A stretch of 64,000 nt of DNA from Streptomyces sp. NBC_00683 (GCF_036226745.1 NZ_CP109013.1:5394001-5458000), one strand, 5' to 3'; counted from the first letter of the stretch, positions 42,210 through 51,185 are shown. Notes: generated from the letters alone by a model not told the origin. Made by a program: numbers and translations.

Positions 42210-43217
42210 TTACGCGGTGCCGTGGCACTCCCGGTACGTGCGCCCGGAGCCGCACCAGCACGCCGCACTGCGGGCCGGGGGCCACGGGACCGCACGGCCG
42301 CGGGCCGCGAGGGTGGTGGCGTACTGGGGGAGCAGGTCCGGGTCGGACGGGGAGGCGGCCTCCGATGCGGCGAACGCCTCGTACGAGGGGACCGTGCCCG
42401 TGACGATGCCGAGATTCGGGGTGCCCGTGGCGTGCAGGTCCCGCAGCGCGGCTTCCAGGCGTGCCAGGTGGCCGGCGTGGCCGAGGTACTCCTGGGTCAG
42501 CTCCGGATACGCGGTGAGGAGCTCACGCAGCTCGTCCTCGGGCCAGTGCAGCACCGCGACGGGGAACGGGCGGGAGAGCGCCGTGCGGTAGGTGCCCAGC
42601 TCGGCGCGGAGGCGGTTGATCTCCGCCCGCAGCTCGCCCGGATCAGAGGAGCCCAGGGCCCACAGACGCTTCGGGTCGTGGAGCTCGTCGAGCGGCACGG
42701 CCGCCGTGTGGAGCGTGTCGGCCAGCTCGTCCCACGCGTCGTGACCGACGCCCCTCAGCCTGCGCACCCGGTGGCGTCCGGTCAGCAGCGACTGGGTGGC
42801 GTACGGCACCTCCTCGCCCGGGGACAGCAGGAGCGTCAGCGCGGCCGAGAAGACCTCGTGGGCCGACTCCAGCTCGTCGTGGGCCTCGAGCGTCTCCGCG
42901 ATGATCTCCCACGGCGCCGCGTCGAGCGGGCCGGCGGCGCGGATGCCGTCGATGATCGCGCGGGCCTCCGCCTCGTGGCCGTACTCCCAGAGGTTGGCCG
43001 CTTTGAGCGCTTTGACGAGATGCGGGTTGTCGATGGCGGTTTCGGAGGACGCGAGCAGCTCGTCGTACAGAGTGGCGGCGCGGGCTCGGTCGCCGGCGAG
43101 CTCCAGGTGGGCCGCGGCCTGGAGGAACAGCGGCTCGTGGTCCTCGGGGTACTGCGCCGCGGTGCGCAGCAGGCGCTCGGCTTCGGTGGTGTGGTCGGCA
43201 GGCGTGTCGGGGCGCAT
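42210..43217 (-). CDS. TPR-like SEC-C domain protein
   Basis: A 335-residue protein. The first 200 residues are helical TPR-like repeats (EAERLLRTAAQYPEDHEPLFLQAAAHLELAGDRARAATLYDELLAS). The C-terminal tail CWCGSGRTYRECHGTA is a SEC-C zinc-binding motif (C-x-C-x8-C-H), as in SecA and various nucleic-acid- or translation-associated proteins. Start ATG 43217 was chosen because the overlong frame upstream runs antisense to other genes. It is convergent with the caspase operon, 31 bases apart. Role unknown. Confidence 0.9.
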   Translation of the reverse strand: MRPDTPADHTTEAERLLRTAAQYPEDHEPLFLQAAAHLELAGDRARAATLYDELLASSETAIDNPHLVKALKAANLWEYGHEAEARAIIDGIRAAGPLDAAPWEIIAETLEAHDELESAHEVFSAALTLLLSPGEEVPYATQSLLTGRHRVRRLRGVGHDAWDELADTLHTAAVPLDELHDPKRLWALGSSDPGELRAEINRLRAELGTYRTALSRPFPVAVLHWPEDELRELLTAYPELTQEYLGHAGHLARLEAALRDLHATGTPNLGIVTGTVPSYEAFAASEAASPSDPDLLPQYATTLAARGRAVPWPPARSAACWCGSGRTYRECHGTA

Positions 43218-43466
43218 GAACCACACCGTACTGCGGTACAGGGGCTGGGTGAGAGAGCAACGGATGGAGCCGTGGTGGAGGCCACAACGCAGGCGGGGTC
43301 CGGGGAATCCGGCCGGCGGTGCCCCGCTCCCGCCCGGCCGGATCCCTCGGTCGCCCGAGGCGGGCCGCGAGGCCGATCGTGTATAACGGCTGAGGGACAT
43401 GCAGGACCAGCAGGACAGACCGGGCCAGGCGCGCACGCGCCGCACGACAAGGAGAAGGAGGGACCG

Positions 43467-43796
43467 ATGAACGACATGAACCGTCTGCGTCGCACGGTCG
43501 CCCGACTGCTCCGGCCCGCCGCGTTCCTCGTCCTGTTCCTCACCGAGGTCCTGCTCGCCGAAGGCGGCAGCCTCTCCGCCGCGGTCGCGCTCGCCGCCAC
43601 CGCCGCAGCCGGATCGGCGCTCCTCGTCTGCTCCGTCATCAGCGCACGCTGCGCCGCCCCCGTGCCCCGCACCCGGGTGCGCACCGCGATGCGCGACAGG
43701 GAGAAGCGCACCGCGTTCCTGCCGCAGCGGGATCCCGACGCCAGGGGGCGCACCAGGCCCCGAGCGCCCGGATCCGCCCTCCTGACGGCCGCGTAG
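43467..43796 (+). CDS. Small membrane protein upstream of yidC paralogue (DUF6412-like)
   Basis: A 109-residue protein with one or two membrane helices (about 17-34 and 38-58) followed by a basic tail (RTRVRTAMRDREKRTAFLPQRDPDARGRTRPRAPGS). The same small protein is found before a second YidC gene in many Streptomyces; I think it is the DUF6412 family but am not certain. ATG 43467 has AAGGAGGG upstream. It lies 88 bases before the yidC gene, likely in one transcript. Confidence 0.82.
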   Translation: MNDMNRLRRTVARLLRPAAFLVLFLTEVLLAEGGSLSAAVALAATAAAGSALLVCSVISARCAAPVPRTRVRTAMRDREKRTAFLPQRDPDARGRTRPRAPGSALLTAA

Positions 43797-43884
43797 GGAC
43801 CAGCTCCTCCTCGTACTCCCCGCGCGGGTCGTCCTGCCGAGTTCCACTCTTCCCGGCACGACGAGACCCCCGGAGGGCTCACCC

Positions 43885-44655
43885 ATGTCCGCTTTCATGT
43901 CCGCCTTCGCGAGCCTGGTCGGCGCGTTCGCCGATCTGCTCCAGCCGCTCTTCCAGACCGCGTCCACCGCCGCCGCGATCGTCCTGTTCACCGCCCTCGT
44001 ACGGCTGGCCGTGCACCCCCTGTCGCGGGCCGCGGCGCGCGGGCAGAAGGCCCGCACCAAGCTCCAGCCGCAGATCACCGAGCTGCGCAAGAAGCACGCG
44101 AAGAACCCCGAGCGCATGCAGAAGGCGCTCATGGAGCTGCACGCGAAGGAGAAGGTCTCGCCGCTCTCCGGCTGCCTGCCCAGCCTGCTGCAGATGCCGG
44201 CCTTCTTCCTGCTCTACCACCTCTTCTCCAGCCAGAAGATCGGCGGCGACCCGAACTCGCTGCTCGGCCACGAGCTCTTCGGCGCGCCCCTCGGCGAACG
44301 CTGGCACGACGCGCTCGCCGACGGCGGGCCCTTCGGTGCGCAGGGGCTGGTCTACCTCGCACTCTTCGTGATCGTCGCCGCGGTCGCCACGTTCAACTAC
44401 GGCCGCACGAAGCGCCAGATGGCGGCGAACCCGGTGACCCCCGCGACCGGCCCCGACGGGCAGCCGGTGCCGGGCATGGGCGCGATGACGAAGGTGATGC
44501 CGCTGATGTCGTTCCTGACGCTCTTCTCCGTGGCCTTCGTGCCGCTGGCCGCGGCCCTGTACATCGTCACCAGCACCACGTGGACCGCGATCGAGCGGGC
44601 CTACCTGTACCGGGACACCCCGGCCACGGAGGCCGCGCTGGCCCCCGCGCTCTGA
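43885..44655 (+). CDS. YidC/Oxa1 family membrane insertase (paralogue)
   Basis: A 256-residue insertase of the shorter type. The first helix (about 28-48) is followed by a cytosolic hairpin (RGQKARTKLQPQITELRKKHAKNPERMQKALMELH), then VSPLSGCLPSLLQMPAFFLLYHLF, a helix near 150-170, and a C-terminal pair (VMPLMSFLTLFSVAFVPLAAALYIVTSTTWTA). The hydrophilic-groove Arg in ALVRLAVHPLS is present. It inserts and folds membrane proteins with or without SecYEG. The housekeeping copy normally sits with rnpA/jag near oriC, so this is a second copy. Confidence 0.94.
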   Translation: MSAFMSAFASLVGAFADLLQPLFQTASTAAAIVLFTALVRLAVHPLSRAAARGQKARTKLQPQITELRKKHAKNPERMQKALMELHAKEKVSPLSGCLPSLLQMPAFFLLYHLFSSQKIGGDPNSLLGHELFGAPLGERWHDALADGGPFGAQGLVYLALFVIVAAVATFNYGRTKRQMAANPVTPATGPDGQPVPGMGAMTKVMPLMSFLTLFSVAFVPLAAALYIVTSTTWTAIERAYLYRDTPATEAALAPAL

Positions 44656-44661
44656 GGCGAG

Positions 44662-44686
44662 CGGACCGCGGGGGCGGGCGGGTCCG
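44662..44686. terminator. Bidirectional hairpin terminator
   Basis: CGGACC (44662-44667) and GGTCCG (44681-44686) flank a G-rich loop between the convergent yidC paralogue and the small secreted protein gene. Confidence 0.55.
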
Positions 44687-44687
44687 A

Positions 44688-45032
44688 TCAGCCGAAGACC
44701 ACGGAACGGACCTTCAGGCGATCCGAGGCGCCGCCGCCGGGACGCAGCGTGTAGTAGACGTCGCCCTCGCAGTCGGCGGAGAGGAAGACGGTGGCCGTCG
44801 CGTCCGTGATGTTCTTCGGGGCGTACGCGGGCGGCAGCGCGTCGGAGTCGGCGCCGGGGAGGTTGATGCACGCGCCGCTCGGCGGGTCGTTCAGGAAGCC
44901 GACCGCCTCGTAGCCCTCTTCGGTCTCGTACGTGTACCTGAACTGGCCGGTGGCGGCGGAGGCTGCGGTCGGCAGGGTGACGACGAGGGTGAGGGCGCCG
45001 AGGGCGGCGGCGACGGTGTGGCGAAGGCGCAT
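44688..45032 (-). CDS. Small secreted protein
   Basis: A 114-residue protein with a Sec signal peptide (LRHTVAAALGALTLVVTLPTAASA, cleavage about 27). The mature part is beta-rich (QFRYTYETEEGYEAVGFLNDP, DATATVFLSADCEGDVYYTLRPG) with two Cys that could pair. It belongs to a type of small Streptomyces exoprotein without known function. ATG 45032 has a GGACTGCTTCC-like leader without clear ribosome site. Confidence 0.82.
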   Translation of the reverse strand: MRLRHTVAAALGALTLVVTLPTAASAATGQFRYTYETEEGYEAVGFLNDPPSGACINLPGADSDALPPAYAPKNITDATATVFLSADCEGDVYYTLRPGGGASDRLKVRSVVFG

Positions 45033-45355
45033 GGAAGCAGTCCTCTGGAAGTAGGAGTGGGATCGGTCCCACGCTGCCCCTGTACCGGTGGGGCGATGCT
45101 CATCGTCACTCCGACGGCCGCCGGAGAAACCGTTCCTCCTCACCCGTTGGGGGGCGTGCGGGCCCTCGGATCCCTCGCTCCACCCGGTGAAGGCGCAGCC
45201 GGTGCGCCCCGGGATCCGTGGTGGACCGCCACGGACCGGTCCCAGTAAGTGAACAAGGTCTTGCGGGGTGATCGGATGTCTTGGAGGATCAGCCAAGCCC
45301 TTCGTTGGCCGCAACCCACCGGCGGGCTCGATCTCGACCTAGGGGAGATGGACCG
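45033..45355. other. Divergent promoter region before FAA hydrolase
   Basis: No ORF here is convincing. It has one small hairpin, CTCCG (45109-45113) with CGGAG (45122-45126), and must hold the promoters of the small secreted protein and of the FAA hydrolase gene. No tRNA is seen. Confidence 0.5.
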
Positions 45356-46216
45356 TTGAAGCTGCTTCGAGTAGGTACGGCGGGAGCGGAACGCCCCGCG
45401 CTGCTTGACCGTGACGGCACCCTGCGCGACCTTTCCGGGCTCGTCACCGACATCGACGGCGAGCTGCTCGGCGACGCGTCGGCGCTGGACCGGGTGCGGG
45501 AGGCCGCCGCGACCCCCGATGTGCTGCCGCCGCTCGATGCGGACGGGCTGAGGATCGGGCCCCCGGTCGGCCGGATCGGCAAGATCGTGTGCATCGGGCT
45601 GAACTACCACGACCACGCCGCCGAGACGGGCGCGGCGATCCCTGAGGAGCCGATCCTGTTCTTCAAGGCTCCGGACACCGTCGTCGGGCCCGAGGACACG
45701 GTGCTGGTGCCGCGCGGCAGCCGTAAGACGGACTGGGAGGTCGAGCTCGCGGTGGTGATCGGCCGCACTGCCCGCTACCTGGACTCCGCCGAGGAGGCGC
45801 TCGGCCATGTCGCCGGGTACGCGACGGCGCACGACGTCTCGGAGCGCGAGTTCCAGATCGAGCGCGGCGGGACCTGGGACAAGGGCAAGAACTGCGAGAC
45901 GTTCAACCCGCTGGGGCCGTGGCTCGTGACGGCGGACGAGATCCCGGACCCGCAGGCCCTGCCGCTGAAGCTGTGGGTCAACGGTGAGCTGAAGCAGGAC
46001 GGCACGACGGCGGCGCAGATCTTCCCGGTGGGCGAGGTCGTGCGCTACCTCAGCCACTTCATGACGCTGTACCCGGGCGACGTGATCAACACGGGTACGC
46101 CGGCGGGAGTGGCGATGGGCCGGCCGGAGCCGAAGCCGTTCCTGCGGGCCGGGGACGTCGTGGAGCTCGAGGTCGAGGGGCTGGGGCGGCAGCGGCAGGA
46201 GCTCAAGGACGCGTAG
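45356..46216 (+). CDS. Fumarylacetoacetate hydrolase family protein
   Basis: A 286-residue FAH-superfamily enzyme: GLNYHDHAAETGAAIPEEPILFFK with the metal-ligand pattern continuing in DWEVELAVVIGRTAR (E-x-E) and GYATAHDVSEREFQIE (Asp/Glu). Members act as hydrolases, decarboxylases or tautomerases on oxo-acids (fumarylpyruvate, acylpyruvates). The frame opens upstream at 45281, but the TTG at 45356 has GGGGAG before it and starts the common KLLRVG N-terminus; orthologues begin there. Substrate unknown. Confidence 0.92.
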   Translation: MKLLRVGTAGAERPALLDRDGTLRDLSGLVTDIDGELLGDASALDRVREAAATPDVLPPLDADGLRIGPPVGRIGKIVCIGLNYHDHAAETGAAIPEEPILFFKAPDTVVGPEDTVLVPRGSRKTDWEVELAVVIGRTARYLDSAEEALGHVAGYATAHDVSEREFQIERGGTWDKGKNCETFNPLGPWLVTADEIPDPQALPLKLWVNGELKQDGTTAAQIFPVGEVVRYLSHFMTLYPGDVINTGTPAGVAMGRPEPKPFLRAGDVVELEVEGLGRQRQELKDA

Positions 46217-46358
46217 GTCCGGGGCGGGGCTGCCGGGCCCGTCCGTTGACGTCTCGTCCTCCACCGCCGGACGGGCTCGGTCCCGTGCCACGTGTTGCCG
46301 GGTCGCCGGCGGTGTTCATACGACCGACACCCTCCGCCGACGTCGCTGAACTAGGCTT

Positions 46359-46370
46359 TGCATCGATGCA
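46359..46370. promoter_or_regulatory. Palindrome TGCATCGATGCA before the PPOX-type gene
   Basis: Perfect 12-base palindrome immediately after a TAGGCT -10-like box (46352-46357), 54 bases before the start at 46425; possible operator at the transcription start. Confidence 0.4.
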
Positions 46371-46424
46371 TTCAGGCAGCTCTTTCCGCTTGCGGACCCG
46401 CGTCCTGGAAGGGAGAACCGCCCT

Positions 46425-47051
46425 ATGAGCCGATATGCCCACGTGGCGTTCACCGAGAACGTCCGGCGTGTGCAGGAGGAGCGGGGGAGCGCCGCAGCCA
46501 TGGAGCGACTGCTCGCCGGGGACGGCGTGCAGGCCGATCGGATCGGGCCCCACGAGGCCGATTTCATCGGGGCGCGGGACGGGTTCTACCTGGGCACGGT
46601 GGGCGAGGACGGCTGGCCGTACATCCAGTTCCGAGGGGGCCCGCCCGGGTTCGTGCACGTCATGGACGAGGAGACACTGGCCTTCGCCGACGTGCGGGGG
46701 AACCGGCAGTACATCACCGCCGGCAACCTCCGGGGCAACGACCGTGTCGCGCTCTTCTTCATGGACTACGCGCACCGGGCGCGGCTCAAGGTGTTCGGCC
46801 GTGCCGAGGTCAGGGACACCGGCGACCTCACCGGAATACCCGAACGGGTCGGGCGCATCAGTACGGACGGGCATCAGGAGAGGCTGATGGTCATCCGGGT
46901 CGAGGGTCTCGCGTGGAATTGCTCCAAGCACATCACTCCGCGCTTTTCGCAGGCCGAACTCGCGGACTCGCTGGAGCAGGTCTCCGAGCGCCTCGCCGAG
47001 TTGGAGGCGGAGAACCGTGAGCTGAGGGAACGGCTGCGGCAGCGGGACTGA
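46425..47051 (+). CDS. Pyridoxamine 5'-phosphate oxidase-like flavin-binding protein
   Basis: A 208-residue PPOX-fold protein: DFIGARDGFYLGTVGEDGWPYIQFRGGPPGF is the split-barrel FMN/F420-binding signature, followed by RGNRQYITAGNL and RVALFFMDYAHRARLKVFGRAEV. The C-terminal 40 residues form a Glu-rich coiled coil (SLEQVSERLAELEAENRELRERL). Such proteins are oxidoreductases or flavin reductases, substrate unknown. ATG 46425 has a GGAAGGGAG site. Controlled possibly through the palindrome at 46359. Confidence 0.9.
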   Translation: MSRYAHVAFTENVRRVQEERGSAAAMERLLAGDGVQADRIGPHEADFIGARDGFYLGTVGEDGWPYIQFRGGPPGFVHVMDEETLAFADVRGNRQYITAGNLRGNDRVALFFMDYAHRARLKVFGRAEVRDTGDLTGIPERVGRISTDGHQERLMVIRVEGLAWNCSKHITPRFSQAELADSLEQVSERLAELEAENRELRERLRQRD

Positions 47052-47093
47052 ACCCGGAATCCGTAGGCCCGGCACCGAACCCGAAGCGCCGGT

Positions 47094-47133
47094 GCGGCCC
47101 GGGGCGCGGTACTGAGTCCGCGCCCCGGGCCGC
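47094..47133. terminator. Strong bidirectional terminator
   Basis: Perfect 16-base stem (GCGGCCCGGGGCGCGG / CCGCGCCCCGGGCCGC) with an eight-base loop, between the PPOX-type gene and the end of the NRPS operon on the other strand. It closes the biosynthetic operon. Confidence 0.9.
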
Positions 47134-47153
47134 CACCGTCCGACAGCGGCCGG

Positions 47154-48374
47154 TCAGCCCGCCGAGGCCAGCCGCCGTCCGGCCAGGTCCGCGAGGAGCC
47201 GGGCGCCGTCGCCGAGGACCTCGCTGCCGAAGACGGCGTCGGGGCTGTGGTTGAAACTCGCCGTCCCGAGGTCGCGGTCCGGCGGGCAGGCGCCGAGGAA
47301 CAGCATGGCTCCGGGCACCTCGTCGAGCACGAAGGAGAAGTCCTCCGACGCACTGAGCGGGGTCGGCGCCCAGACGAGCCGGCCCGGCCCCAGCGTCTTC
47401 TCGACCGTCTCGGCCGCGAAGTCCGCCTCGGCCGGATCGACGACGGTGACCGGGTAGTCCATGGAGTGGTCCACCGTCACCGTCACGCCGTGGGCCGCCG
47501 CGACCCCCTCCAGGACCCTGGTCACCCCGGACAGGACCTGCGCCTTCGCACCCGGCCCGAAGGTGCGGATGCCGATCTTCAGCTCGGCCTCGTCCGGGAT
47601 GATGTTCGCCGAGGTGCCCGCGTGGATGCTGCCGACGGAGATCAGTACCGGGTCGAAGGGATCGAAGCCCCGGCTCGCGTACGTCTGCAGGGCGAGGACC
47701 ATCTCGCACGCGGCCGGGACCGGGTCCCTCAGCAGATGCGGCTGCGAGTCGTGCCCGCCCCGGCCCCGGACCGTCACCCGCAGCGCGTCGCCCCCGGCCA
47801 GCAGCGGCCCCTTGCGGGTGAGCGCCAGGCCGGCCGGCAGTATCGAGGACGCCACGTGGAGCGCGTACGCGGCAACGGGGCGACGGCCCGGTCCCGCCGC
47901 TTCCAGTACCCCTTCCTCGATCATCAGCCGCGCGCCGTGGTGCCCCTCCTCCCCCGGCTGGAACATGAAGATCACGTCCCCGGCCAGTTCGTTCCGCTCC
48001 TCCGCGAGCAGCCGTGCCGCGCCGACCAGCATGGCCGTGTGCAGATCGTGTCCGCAGGCGTGCGCCCGGCCCTCGAACTCGGAGGCGTACGGGAGGCCGG
48101 TCGCCTCCGTCAGTGGCAGCGCGTCCATGTCGGCGCGCAGGAGCACGACGGGAGGGTCGCCCTGCCCGTGCTCGCCGCCACGGCCGCGCAGCACGGCCGT
48201 GACGGACGACAGGCCGCTGCCCGTCGTGATCTCCAGAGGCAGTCCGTCGAGCGCCGCGAGGACCTTCGCCTGGGTCTGCGGCAGGTGCAGGCCCAGTTCC
48301 GGCTCCCGGTGGAGGTCCTCACGCAGTCGTACGAGGTCCTCCAGCGGGCCGGCCGCGGGCAGTGTGCCCGTCAC
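47154..48374 (-). CDS. M20D family amidohydrolase/carboxypeptidase of the biosynthetic operon
   Basis: A 406-residue M20 metal-dependent hydrolase of the hippurate/IAA-amino acid branch: LREDLHREPELGLHLPQTQ, RADMDALPLTE, the metal-binding ACGHDLHTAM, PGEEG and the late GHDSQPH and SEDFSF. These enzymes remove acyl groups from N-acyl-amino acids or cleave short peptides. GTG 48374 overlaps the methyltransferase stop by four bases. As the last of nine genes in the NRPS operon it may trim the product, remove an N-acyl group as a prodrug-activation step, or give self-protection; which is inference. Confidence 0.9.
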   Translation of the reverse strand: MTGTLPAAGPLEDLVRLREDLHREPELGLHLPQTQAKVLAALDGLPLEITTGSGLSSVTAVLRGRGGEHGQGDPPVVLLRADMDALPLTEATGLPYASEFEGRAHACGHDLHTAMLVGAARLLAEERNELAGDVIFMFQPGEEGHHGARLMIEEGVLEAAGPGRRPVAAYALHVASSILPAGLALTRKGPLLAGGDALRVTVRGRGGHDSQPHLLRDPVPAACEMVLALQTYASRGFDPFDPVLISVGSIHAGTSANIIPDEAELKIGIRTFGPGAKAQVLSGVTRVLEGVAAAHGVTVTVDHSMDYPVTVVDPAEADFAAETVEKTLGPGRLVWAPTPLSASEDFSFVLDEVPGAMLFLGACPPDRDLGTASFNHSPDAVFGSEVLGDGARLLADLAGRRLASAG

Positions 48375-49435
48375 TTGGTCGCCGTGATGATGCCGTGCGG
48401 GGTGATGGCTTCGGTGCAGCGGGTGCGCAGGACCGAGTCGAACCCCACCTCCTTCAGGGACTCCTCGTACTTCTCCCACGCGTAGAGCATCCCGCCCTCG
48501 CCGGCCACCGCGGCGAAGAAGGGGCTGGCCAGTGCGGCCATCAGAGGGCCGTCGTAGTTGTCCTCCGACATGGAGTTGAGGATCATCACCCGGCCGCCGA
48601 CGGGCAGTACGGAGTGCGCGTGGCCCAGCAGCACGCGGATGCGGTCCTGCGGCCAGATCTGCAGTTGGTGGACGAACATCACCGTGTCGTGACCCTCGGG
48701 GTAGGCGTCCTCGAAGATGTCCCCCTCGACGACCTTGACGCGGTCGCTCAGCCCCGCTGCCTCCACCCGCTCGCGGGCCAGTTCGACCACCTTCGGGATC
48801 TCGAGGACGGTGACCTCGACCTCGGGGTGGGCCTTCGCCACCGCGATGGCCATCGTGGCGTCGCCGCCGCCGACGTCCAGGATGCGCCGGGAGGAGCTGA
48901 AGTCGCCGTAGTTGATCAGGTGTTTGGAGGCGACAGCCGACCAGGTGCCCATGAAGTGGTAGAAGACCTGAAGCAGTTCGGGGTCCTCGCTCAGCCGGTG
49001 GTAGACCGTGGAGCCGTCACCCGGGTACCTGCGCAGGCCGACGTTGGTGTTGTCCCGCAGCGACTCGGTGAAGTCGACGAGCCCCGGGTACGTCACGTAC
49101 GCCTCGAACCCGACGACGGCCTTGACGAGTTCCCAGTGGCCGCCGGTGAACAGGTCGGAGACGTCCTTGGTGTTGAAGTAGCCGCTCTCGGTGCGCTCGA
49201 CCAGCTTCAGCGAGCTGACGCCCAGCACCAGGATGTCCAACGCCCGCTCCTGGAGACCCAGTTCTTCGAGGATCTGCTGCCGGCCGGCGCCGGGACTGCG
49301 CTCCAGCAGGTCGAAGAGACCGAGTTCGACTCCGGCACGCATGAACTGGAAGGCGTTGTGTCCGAGAAGCACCGTGGTCAGGGCGTCCGGGATGACGCTC
49401 TCGTGAGGGGTGAACGGGTTCTGTACCTCGGTCAT
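48371..49435 (-). CDS. O-methyltransferase (family 2, winged-helix dimerisation domain)
   Basis: A 354-residue methyltransferase with an N-terminal winged-helix dimerisation domain (about 15-95) and a class I SAM domain: motif I ILDVGGGDATMA (about 185), VEVTVLEIPKVVE, and the active-site helix MFVHQLQIWPQ. Family 2 enzymes methylate oxygen, sometimes nitrogen, of aromatic or small substrates. It overlaps its neighbours on both sides by four bases (ATGA, GTGA), so it belongs to the NRPS operon and probably methylates the product or an N-hydroxy/carboxyl group. Confidence 0.92.
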   Translation of the reverse strand: MTEVQNPFTPHESVIPDALTTVLLGHNAFQFMRAGVELGLFDLLERSPGAGRQQILEELGLQERALDILVLGVSSLKLVERTESGYFNTKDVSDLFTGGHWELVKAVVGFEAYVTYPGLVDFTESLRDNTNVGLRRYPGDGSTVYHRLSEDPELLQVFYHFMGTWSAVASKHLINYGDFSSSRRILDVGGGDATMAIAVAKAHPEVEVTVLEIPKVVELARERVEAAGLSDRVKVVEGDIFEDAYPEGHDTVMFVHQLQIWPQDRIRVLLGHAHSVLPVGGRVMILNSMSEDNYDGPLMAALASPFFAAVAGEGGMLYAWEKYEESLKEVGFDSVLRTRCTEAITPHGIITATK

Positions 49436-50265
49436 GATGTGTCTCCCTGGTATGAGGGGGTGTCGATCGTTTCTTCGAGGTCGAGGTCGAGCGACCGCAG
49501 CGACCGCGGACCGGAGGCGGCGGGGGAACGGGGGGCGGCCGTGGAACCGGGGGCGGCGACCGCGACGGCCACCGCGGCGATCACCCCGGACGGGACGTCG
49601 GCCAGGTCGTACAGGTCGTACAGGTCGTACGAGCCACGCGAACCTCGCGGGGCTCGTACGCCGGCCCGGTGCGGGCGATCCGGACCGGCCGGACCGGGAG
49701 GCAGGTGCGAGAGGTCGAGCAGGGCCATCCCGGGCAGACCGGCACCGGTCGCCTTGACCACCGCCTCCTTCCGGACCCAGGTGCGCAGGAGCGCCTCCCG
49801 GGGGGTGCGGGATCGGCGGATCCGGTCGGCCTCACCGGCGGTCAGGAAGCGCCGCAGCGTACGGAGACCGGGCGCCCTGTCGCGGTGCAGCCTCTCCACG
49901 TCGACGCCGACCGGGCGGTCGGCCGCCGCGGCCGCCACCACCCCGTCCGCGTACGAGAGGCTGACCTCGGGCGCCGTTCCCGGGCCCCCGACGACCCTCG
50001 GCCTGCCGTGCCGGCCGCCGCAGTCCGGGCACCGCTGCTCCAGCACGACGTCCCGGGGCGAGCCCCCGTTCCGGTCGGCGGCGCAGAGCCGGGCCAGGAA
50101 GCGCGCCGCGACGAAGTCCGCCCGCGCCCCGTCCGTACGGGCCGCCGCGAGACGGAGCGCCTCGGCCGGTGTCAGGACCGAGGGGCCGGCCCCGGGCATG
50201 GCCAGTACCTCGCGCGTGTCGGCGACCGCGACGGTGGCGGCGGTGACCGCCGGACCCTTTCTCAC
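49432..50265 (-). CDS. Sfp-type 4'-phosphopantetheinyl transferase
   Basis: A 277-residue PPTase of the Sfp branch. A zinc-knuckle-like CPDCGG precedes the conserved core: SLSYADGVV, GVDVERLHR (metal-binding Asp-x-Glu) and TWVRKEAVVKATGAGL (W-x-x-K-E-A-x-x-K). It activates carrier proteins by adding phosphopantetheine, here probably for the NRPS thiolation domain, the free carrier and the FAAL-linked ACP. GTG 50265 overlaps the transporter stop by four bases. Near the C-terminus YDL is repeated three times (nine-base tandem repeat 49603-49629). Confidence 0.93.
   Translation of the reverse strand: MRKGPAVTAATVAVADTREVLAMPGAGPSVLTPAEALRLAAARTDGARADFVAARFLARLCAADRNGGSPRDVVLEQRCPDCGGRHGRPRVVGGPGTAPEVSLSYADGVVAAAAADRPVGVDVERLHRDRAPGLRTLRRFLTAGEADRIRRSRTPREALLRTWVRKEAVVKATGAGLPGMALLDLSHLPPGPAGPDRPHRAGVRAPRGSRGSYDLYDLYDLADVPSGVIAAVAVAVAAPGSTAAPRSPAASGPRSLRSLDLDLEETIDTPSYQGDTS
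49603..49629 (-). repeat. Three tandem copies of nine bases within the PPTase gene
   Basis: CAGGTCGTA x3 on the plus strand encodes in-frame YDLYDLYDL; a slippage-prone in-frame minisatellite. Confidence 0.9.
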
Positions 50266-51185
50266 TTCTTGCGCTGGCTGAAGACGACGCCGCCGAGCGA
50301 CAGCGCGCCGCCCACGACCGCCAGCCACGGCGGCGTCTCGGCGAGGATCAGCCAGGCCAGGGTCACGGCGATCGGCGGGGAGAGGTAGGTGAGCGCGCCC
50401 ATCTTTCCGGCGGTCGAGCGGGCGAGCGCGTACCCCCAGGTGGTGAAGGCCACCGAGGTCGGGAAGACACCGAGGTAGATCGTCCAGGCGATCGACTCGC
50501 CGCTCGCGTGCGAGAGGTTGTCGATGAGCTGCGGCAGGAACGGCAGGCACAGCACGGCGCCGACGACGCAGGCGAGCCAGGTGACCACGAGCGCGGAGCT
50601 GTTGGCGAGCAGCGGCTTCTCCGTGACGACACCGGCCGCGTACGCCACGGCGGCCAGCAGCGCCAGCGCACTCCCCGTCCCGGCGTCCAGGCCCTCGCTG
50701 GAGGTGGCCAGGCCGATCAGCAGGACGCCGGCGAGCGCCACGGTGCCGCCGATGACCAGCGAGCGGGGGAATCCCTCCTTGAGCAGCAGCCCGGCCAGTA
50801 CGGCGATGAGCACAGGGCCCAGGCTGATGATCATGGAGGTGGTGCCCGCGTCGATGCGCTGCTCTGCGGCGTTGAGCGCGACGTTGTAGACGCCGAACCA
50901 CAGGAATCCGCAGAGGATCAGTCGCGGCGCGTCGGCGCGGGGCGGCATGGGGACCCGGCGGATCAGGACAACGGCGCCCAGCAGCACGGCCCCGATGAAG
51001 AGCCGCGCCAGGGTGAGGGCGCCCGGGTCGATGTCGTCACCGGCCGCACGGATGCCGATGAACGCGGAAGCCCAGAGGACGACCGTGACCACCCCCGCCA
51101 CCACGGCCAGCCTGGGCGTGCCCGCGGCGGGGACGGGGGTCTCGGGCGGCGGAGTGGTCCCCTGATCGGCTTGCGCAGAGGTCAC
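50262..51185 (-). CDS. EamA/DMT family exporter
   Basis: A 307-residue membrane protein with ten predicted helices in two EamA repeats (VTVVLWASAFIGIRAAG ... VLAGLLLKEG; LALLAAVAYAAGVVTEKPLL ... GVFPTSVAFTTWGYALARS). Drug/metabolite transporters of this type export amino acid derivatives and small metabolites. It starts inside the NRPS stop (ATGA at 51182-51185) and overlaps the PPTase gene, so it is the likely exporter or resistance determinant of the product. Confidence 0.93.
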   Translation of the reverse strand: MTSAQADQGTTPPPETPVPAAGTPRLAVVAGVVTVVLWASAFIGIRAAGDDIDPGALTLARLFIGAVLLGAVVLIRRVPMPPRADAPRLILCGFLWFGVYNVALNAAEQRIDAGTTSMIISLGPVLIAVLAGLLLKEGFPRSLVIGGTVALAGVLLIGLATSSEGLDAGTGSALALLAAVAYAAGVVTEKPLLANSSALVVTWLACVVGAVLCLPFLPQLIDNLSHASGESIAWTIYLGVFPTSVAFTTWGYALARSTAGKMGALTYLSPPIAVTLAWLILAETPPWLAVVGGALSLGGVVFSQRKK

